In this document: positions 6,773 to 10,104 of the stretch, piece after piece | How the letters are laid out: each line of letters opens with the position of its first letter | Position numbering within the stretch: position 1 is the stretch's first letter | Origin: JAJKIP01 sp040509055 | GTDB taxonomy: Bacteria; Bacteroidota; Bacteroidia; Chitinophagales; Chitinophagaceae | Length of the DNA: 10,104 nt | NCBI GenBank assembly: GCA_040509055.1 | Contig: JBEVLT010000026.1 | Coordinates: 1 to 10,104 of the forward strand | Reading direction: 5' to 3' | The notes under the pieces: model-generated | The model's input: the letters and a program-made list of their open reading frames with translations, nothing else | What the model was told of the DNA's origin: nothing | The model's database searches: none | Made by a program: the position numbers and the translations under genes

Positions 6773-6817
6773 AGTCATACAAATTAAATAAGTCATACAA
6801 GTCAAATGAGTCAACAT
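6773..6817 (+). repeat. Degenerate 9-bp tandem repeat (five units)
   Basis: Read in steps of nine from 6773, the units are AGTCATACA, AATTAAATA, AGTCATACA, AGTCAAATG and AGTCAACAT. Four of five begin AGTCA, and the first and third are identical. The array starts two bases after the kdpC stop codon and ends 46 bp before the porin start. It looks like a decayed minisatellite in the spacer; no function is evident. Confidence 0.7.
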
Positions 6818-6863
6818 GACCCTCCGCTAATTCGTATGCTATTTAAATCTTAAAACAACCAAA

Positions 6864-7925
6864 ATGAAAAGAATATTTATAGGAATTGCCTTACTCGCCG
6901 CAATTGATTGTGAAGCGCAGGATTCCGCTACACAATCCAAACCTGTGATCTCGGGCTCCATCGATGCGTATTATCGTTATAATTTTGCCAACCCGAAATC
7001 CGGTACCACCAATAACCTCACCAGTTTTACCAACTCACAGAACTCTTTTGAGCTGGGTATGGCCGGCATTCGTGCGGATCATAGTAGTGGAAAAGTGAGC
7101 GGCACCATCGACCTGGGATTTGGCCGCCGTGCAGAAGAGTTTTCATACAACGATGGCGATACAGACAACAACAGGAATGGTTTTCTTTCATTGTCCAATA
7201 TTAAACAACTCTACATCAGCTATTCACCTTCGCAAAGGCTGAAATTCACGGCCGGCAAATGGGGCACACATATCGGTTACGAGATGGTGGATGCTTACCT
7301 GAATAGGAATTACAGCATGAGCTACCTGTTTTCCTACGGTCCCTTCTTTCATACCGGTATCAAAGCCGATATCAGTACTGCCGGCAAAACGGCAATGATG
7401 GCCGGCATCGCCAACCCAACAGACTATTCCACCACCACGCGCCCGGCTAAATTCATCATCGGCCAGCTGAGCACCGCTACAGCAAACGACAAGCTGAAGG
7501 CGTACCTCAACTACCAGGGCGGTAACTATGCCACCGGTTCGCGCCTGGACCAGCTGGACCTGGTGCTTTCCGGCGCTATCAGCAGCCGGCTTAGTGTTGC
7601 GTATAACGGTACCGTCCAGTTCCGCAACCCGCAAAGCGGACCTTCCGGCAATTGGTGGGGGTCTGCGCTGTACATCAACTACGACCCGGCAGCCAATTGC
7701 GGCTTTACCCTGCGCGGGGAATATGTCTCGGATGCAGACGGTATGCTGGGCCTGGATAGTAAAATCCTGGCGTTGACCCTGTCCAACAATATCCGCCTGG
7801 GGAGTCTGACGATCATTCCTGAGCTGCGGTATGATCAGGCTACGGAAACCTTGTTTGAAAAGAATAACGGAAACCCCTCAAAAAGCACATTCACAGGATT
7901 GCTCGCCGCGGTTTATCGGTTTTAA
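6864..7925 (+). CDS. Outer-membrane beta-barrel porin (BBP2/OmpL-like)
   Basis: The 353-aa product starts with a signal peptide (MKRIFIGIALLAAI, probable cleavage after the Q of CEAQ near residue 19). The rest is alternating polar/hydrophobic sequence rich in Y, G, N and S, and ends in VYRF, the terminal aromatic typical of outer-membrane barrels. Residues 130-165 (AGKWGTHIGYEMVDAYLN, then YSMSYLFSYGPFFHTGIKA) resemble the putative beta-barrel porin 2 family as I remember it. The cysteine at 16 is preceded by AID, so it is not a lipobox. The gene begins 92 bp after kdpC in the same direction, with no clear promoter or terminator between, so it is probably part of the kdp transcript. A role in passing K+ or other small ions through the outer membrane when K+ is scarce is inference from context. 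The barrel call is firm; the substrate is unknown. Confidence 0.85.
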   Translation: MKRIFIGIALLAAIDCEAQDSATQSKPVISGSIDAYYRYNFANPKSGTTNNLTSFTNSQNSFELGMAGIRADHSSGKVSGTIDLGFGRRAEEFSYNDGDTDNNRNGFLSLSNIKQLYISYSPSQRLKFTAGKWGTHIGYEMVDAYLNRNYSMSYLFSYGPFFHTGIKADISTAGKTAMMAGIANPTDYSTTTRPAKFIIGQLSTATANDKLKAYLNYQGGNYATGSRLDQLDLVLSGAISSRLSVAYNGTVQFRNPQSGPSGNWWGSALYINYDPAANCGFTLRGEYVSDADGMLGLDSKILALTLSNNIRLGSLTIIPELRYDQATETLFEKNNGNPSKSTFTGLLAAVYRF

Positions 7926-8050
7926 CCAACAAATGTTTTTCAATATGAAAAAGCATTTCCGGAATGAAAGGGCAAGCTACCCGCATCCGACAGCATTTGC
8001 AGGAGCAGCCACACCATATCTAACTGCCGTACAGTCACTTACTACTTTCC

Positions 8051-8085
8051 GTCAAAACCTGTTCATTGCCGGAACAGGTTTTGAC
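8051..8085. repeat. Perfect 14-bp inverted repeat (strong hairpin)
   Basis: GTCAAAACCTGTTC (8051-8064) and GAACAGGTTTTGAC (8072-8085) are exact reverse complements around a 7-nt loop, ATTGCCG. It lies 125 bp after the porin stop and 25 bp before the next ATG (8111). No T-run follows on either strand, so it is not a textbook intrinsic terminator. It could end or attenuate the kdp-porin transcript, stabilise the upstream mRNA 3' end, or be an operator for the downstream genes. It is the strongest dyad I found in the window. Confidence 0.8.
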
Positions 8086-8110
8086 ATCCTTACCGTTAAT
8101 AAACACCTTT

Positions 8111-8470
8111 ATGATCACACAATATGAAGCCTCCTCACTTCTGAAAGAAGAGATCCCGCAGCTGGATAAGAAAACATACCCGGTGAACCTGTCACTGGAA
8201 ATCTATGCGTCCATCCATCGTTTTTCCGATTATACGCGGCATGCCGTGGAGGACCATGATTATTCACAGGCCAAAAAATGCTTTGGCCTGGCCGACCGGC
8301 TATACCACCATGGCGACCGGCTGGTAAAAATGCTGATCGAAAACAATTTTATCTACGCCTTTTCTTCCATGCTTTTGCAAAACAGGCCCGACCGGCTGGT
8401 TGTAAGATCACTGATCCCGGCCCGCCTGTATTCCGTTTACCTGCAACAGGTGATGAAAACCGGTTGCTAA
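8111..8470 (+). CDS. Uncharacterised 119-aa helical protein in the kdp locus
   Basis: The protein starts MITQYEASSLLKEEIPQLD and is soluble, without signal peptide or membrane helix, and apparently all-helical. A middle part (about 31-72) carries repeated charged/aromatic helices with SDYTRHAVEDHDYSQAKKC and ADRLYHHGDRL. It ends RLYSVYLQQVMKTGC, with cysteine as the last residue. I chose ATG 8111; an in-frame ATG at 8066 would add 15 residues read through the 8051-8085 hairpin, which is unlikely. It resembles, from memory, small uncharacterised Bacteroidota proteins of similar length ending in GC, but I cannot name a domain with confidence. It is 10 nt upstream of the GNAT gene and in line with kdpD, so it is probably co-transcribed with both and may act in the signalling branch. 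Function unknown. Confidence 0.75.
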   Translation: MITQYEASSLLKEEIPQLDKKTYPVNLSLEIYASIHRFSDYTRHAVEDHDYSQAKKCFGLADRLYHHGDRLVKMLIENNFIYAFSSMLLQNRPDRLVVRSLIPARLYSVYLQQVMKTGC

Positions 8471-8480
8471 AAAAAGATGT

Positions 8481-9050
8481 ATGAATCCCGATAGTATTAT
8501 CGTCCGCTTAGCCGGACCCGAAGATGAAAAATATGCCGGCACAATTACAGGTGAAATGGAACATTCTGCCCTGCTTCGCGGTTCCGGCATTTCCAAACGC
8601 TCCCCCCAAAGTATCATCACCAAAATGCGTGAAGGCAAGGGCGTGATCGCACTGACCCGCCAGGGCACATGGGCCGGCTTTTCTTATATGGAAGTATGGG
8701 GCAACGGTGAATTTGTTTCCAACTCGGGCCTGATCGTAAGTCCTGTGTTTCGCAACAGGGGCATTGCCAAAGCCATCAAGAAACTTGTATTTTCCCTGAG
8801 CCGGAAAAAATACCCGAAAGCAAAAGTGATCAGCATTACCACCGGGCTGCCGATCATGAAGCTGAATGCCCTGCTGGGCTTTATGCCCGTTACCTTTGGA
8901 GAACTACCCCGGGAGAAAACGTTCTGGCATGGTTGTAAAAGCTGTGTCAATTACTCCATTCTCAAAAGCAAGCAATACCGGAACTGTCTCTGCACGGCCA
9001 TGCTGTACACACCCCGGGAAAAGCGAAGCAGGCAAAAAGGAGCGGCCTGA
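8481..9050 (+). CDS. GNAT-family N-acyltransferase with C-terminal Cys4 motif
   Basis: GNAT enzymes transfer an acyl group from acyl-CoA to an amine. The 189-aa product has the fold's core: a beta strand with NSGLIVSP (81-88) leading into the CoA pyrophosphate-binding loop FRNRGIAKAI (90-99), and a later TTGLPIMKLNALLGFMPV stretch (120-137). The C-terminus adds C152-x2-C155-x13-C169-x-C171, a possible metal-binding cluster, in FWHGCKSCVNY and NCLCTAMLY. From memory, this layout, including the GSGISKRSP start and the cysteine tail, is like the GNAT beside argG in Bacteroidota, a candidate for acylating glutamate in arginine synthesis. This copy lies instead between a small unknown gene and kdpD, 21 nt before the latter, so it may be a paralogue with a new job. 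Glutamate is the main K+ counter-ion, but a link is speculation. GNAT call firm; substrate unknown. Confidence 0.88.
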   Translation: MNPDSIIVRLAGPEDEKYAGTITGEMEHSALLRGSGISKRSPQSIITKMREGKGVIALTRQGTWAGFSYMEVWGNGEFVSNSGLIVSPVFRNRGIAKAIKKLVFSLSRKKYPKAKVISITTGLPIMKLNALLGFMPVTFGELPREKTFWHGCKSCVNYSILKSKQYRNCLCTAMLYTPREKRSRQKGAA

Positions 9051-9071
9051 TTCATCAACATTTATACACCA

Positions 9072-10104
9072 ATGATGAATAACCCGGAAAATAGCATGGT
9101 ACAGGCAGGCAGTGCCGGAAATCCGCCAAGGGGAAAGCTGAAGATCTACATCGGTATGAGTGCCGGCGTAGGCAAAACCTTTCGCATGCTGCAGGAAGCG
9201 CATACCCTGCTGCGCAACGGCATCAATATAAAGATCGGCTACGTAGAAACGCATAACCGCCCGGAGACGCAGGCCCTGACGGAGGGATTGCCGGTACTGC
9301 CCCGCAAACAGGTTTTTTACAAAGGCAAGCAGCTGGAAGAGCTGGACCTGCAGGCCATCCTGCTGCTGCACCCTGCCGTAGTGATCGTGGACGAGCTGGC
9401 CCATACCAATATACCCGGCAGCAGGAATGAAAAGCGGTGGCAGGATGTGCTGGACATCCTCGATGCAGGCATCGACGTGATCAGCGCGGTGAACATACAG
9501 CATATCGAAAGCATCAACGACGATGTGAAACAGATCACCGGCATCGAGGTCAGAGAACGGGTGCCCGATAAAGTATTACAACTGGCCGATGAAGTGGTCA
9601 ATATTGATTTGACGGCCGATGAACTGATCACCCGGCTGAAAGAAGGAAAGATCTATGACCACAGCAAAGTGCAGCAGGCGCTCCAGCACTTCTTCAAACC
9701 GGAAGCCATCCTGCAGCTGCGCGAGCTGGCGCTGAAAGAAGTAGCCGGCCAGGTGGAGCGGAAAGTGGACCATGAAGTAACGGCCAAAGAAAACCCTTGG
9801 CGGCATGAACGCTTCCTGGCCTGCATCTCCTCCAATCATCAAACGGCGCAGGCCATCATCCGCAAAACAGCCCGGCTGGCCTCGTACTACAACAGCCAGT
9901 GGTATGTGCTGTACGTACAAACACACCGGGAAGCCATGGACCGGATACCGCTGGCGGCGCAGCGCCACCTGATCAACAATTTCAAGAACGCCACCGAGCT
10001 CGGCGCCGAAGTGATACAGGTGAGGCAGGACAATATTGCCCGCGCCATTATCCGGGCCGTGCAGGAACGGCAGATCACCACCGTTTGTATTGGTAAACCT
10101 CACT
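9072..10104 (+). CDS. kdpD: KdpD sensor, N-terminal part, open at window end
   Basis: KdpD is the sensor for K+ limitation or turgor that controls kdp. The 344 visible codons begin at ATG 9072 (or ATG 9075). They contain the KdpD-specific ATP-binding domain: Walker A GMSAGVGKT at 28-36, Walker B VVIVDE at 103-108 followed by LAHTN, then GSRNEKRWQDV and VNIQHIESIND, all close to the E. coli pattern. A universal-stress-protein-like domain starts near 247 (RFLACISSNHQTAQAII) and is cut by the window end after TTVCIGKPH. No membrane helices or histidine-kinase core are visible yet; they would lie further on or be encoded by a separate gene. A split KdpD of about 370 aa plus a separate kinase is, as I recall, common in Bacteroidota, but cannot be seen here. 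It follows the GNAT gene by 21 nt. Partner regulator is probably the protein at 681-2027. Confidence 0.95.
   Translation, partial: MMNNPENSMVQAGSAGNPPRGKLKIYIGMSAGVGKTFRMLQEAHTLLRNGINIKIGYVETHNRPETQALTEGLPVLPRKQVFYKGKQLEELDLQAILLLHPAVVIVDELAHTNIPGSRNEKRWQDVLDILDAGIDVISAVNIQHIESINDDVKQITGIEVRERVPDKVLQLADEVVNIDLTADELITRLKEGKIYDHSKVQQALQHFFKPEAILQLRELALKEVAGQVERKVDHEVTAKENPWRHERFLACISSNHQTAQAIIRKTARLASYYNSQWYVLYVQTHREAMDRIPLAAQRHLINNFKNATELGAEVIQVRQDNIARAIIRAVQERQITTVCIGKPH

Noticed and set aside
7933..8127. A reading frame of about 64 codons between the porin and the 119-aa gene.
   Set aside because: It runs straight through the perfect 14-bp hairpin and into the start of the next gene, and shows no recognisable protein features.
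9576..10103. Minus-strand open frame opposite kdpD.
   Set aside because: The plus strand codes for an unmistakable KdpD domain across the whole stretch.

Overview
The window looks like a chromosomal segment of a Bacteroidota bacterium, most likely Chitinophagaceae or a close relative. The support is the L13 protein type, a housekeeping promoter of the Bacteroidota form (TAnnTTTG), starts without Shine-Dalgarno sequences, a BBP2-like outer-membrane porin and the form of the kdp genes. The family placement rests on remembered protein resemblance, not on a search.

Layout: (1) 1-370, minus strand: rplM (ribosomal protein L13), cut at its C-terminus by the window edge, with its promoter at 484-514 and a leader of about 108 nt. 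(2) 681-2027, plus strand: an NtrC-type response regulator (receiver, sigma-54 AAA+ with an intact GAFTGA loop, Fis-type HTH). (3) 2028-2230: a control region with two dyads and a good sigma-54 -24/-12 element. (4) 2231-6771: a high-affinity K+ uptake operon, made of a 28-codon membrane microprotein, kdpF, kdpA, kdpB and kdpC. (5) 6773-6817: a degenerate 9-bp tandem repeat. (6) 6864-7925: an outer-membrane beta-barrel protein. (7) 8051-8085: a perfect 14-bp inverted repeat. (8) 8111-9050: a 119-aa protein of unknown function and a GNAT acyltransferase with a four-cysteine C-terminal motif. (9) 9072 to the end: the N-terminal sensor part of KdpD, open at the window edge.

How it may work together: KdpFABC is the ATP-driven K+ pump of the inner membrane and the porin may let ions through the outer membrane. 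KdpD would sense K+ limitation or turgor. There is no OmpR-type KdpE here. The only response regulator is the sigma-54 activator, and the only good promoter-like element before the operon is of sigma-54 type, so kdp is probably switched on by KdpD-linked phosphorylation of an NtrC-like enhancer-binding protein. That is inference from gene order and motifs.

I saw no tRNA, rRNA, CRISPR array, insertion sequence, phage gene or clearly broken gene. The most novel items are the unannotated microprotein ahead of kdpF, the sigma-54 wiring of kdp, and the two accessory genes (119-aa protein and Cys4 GNAT) between the porin and KdpD.
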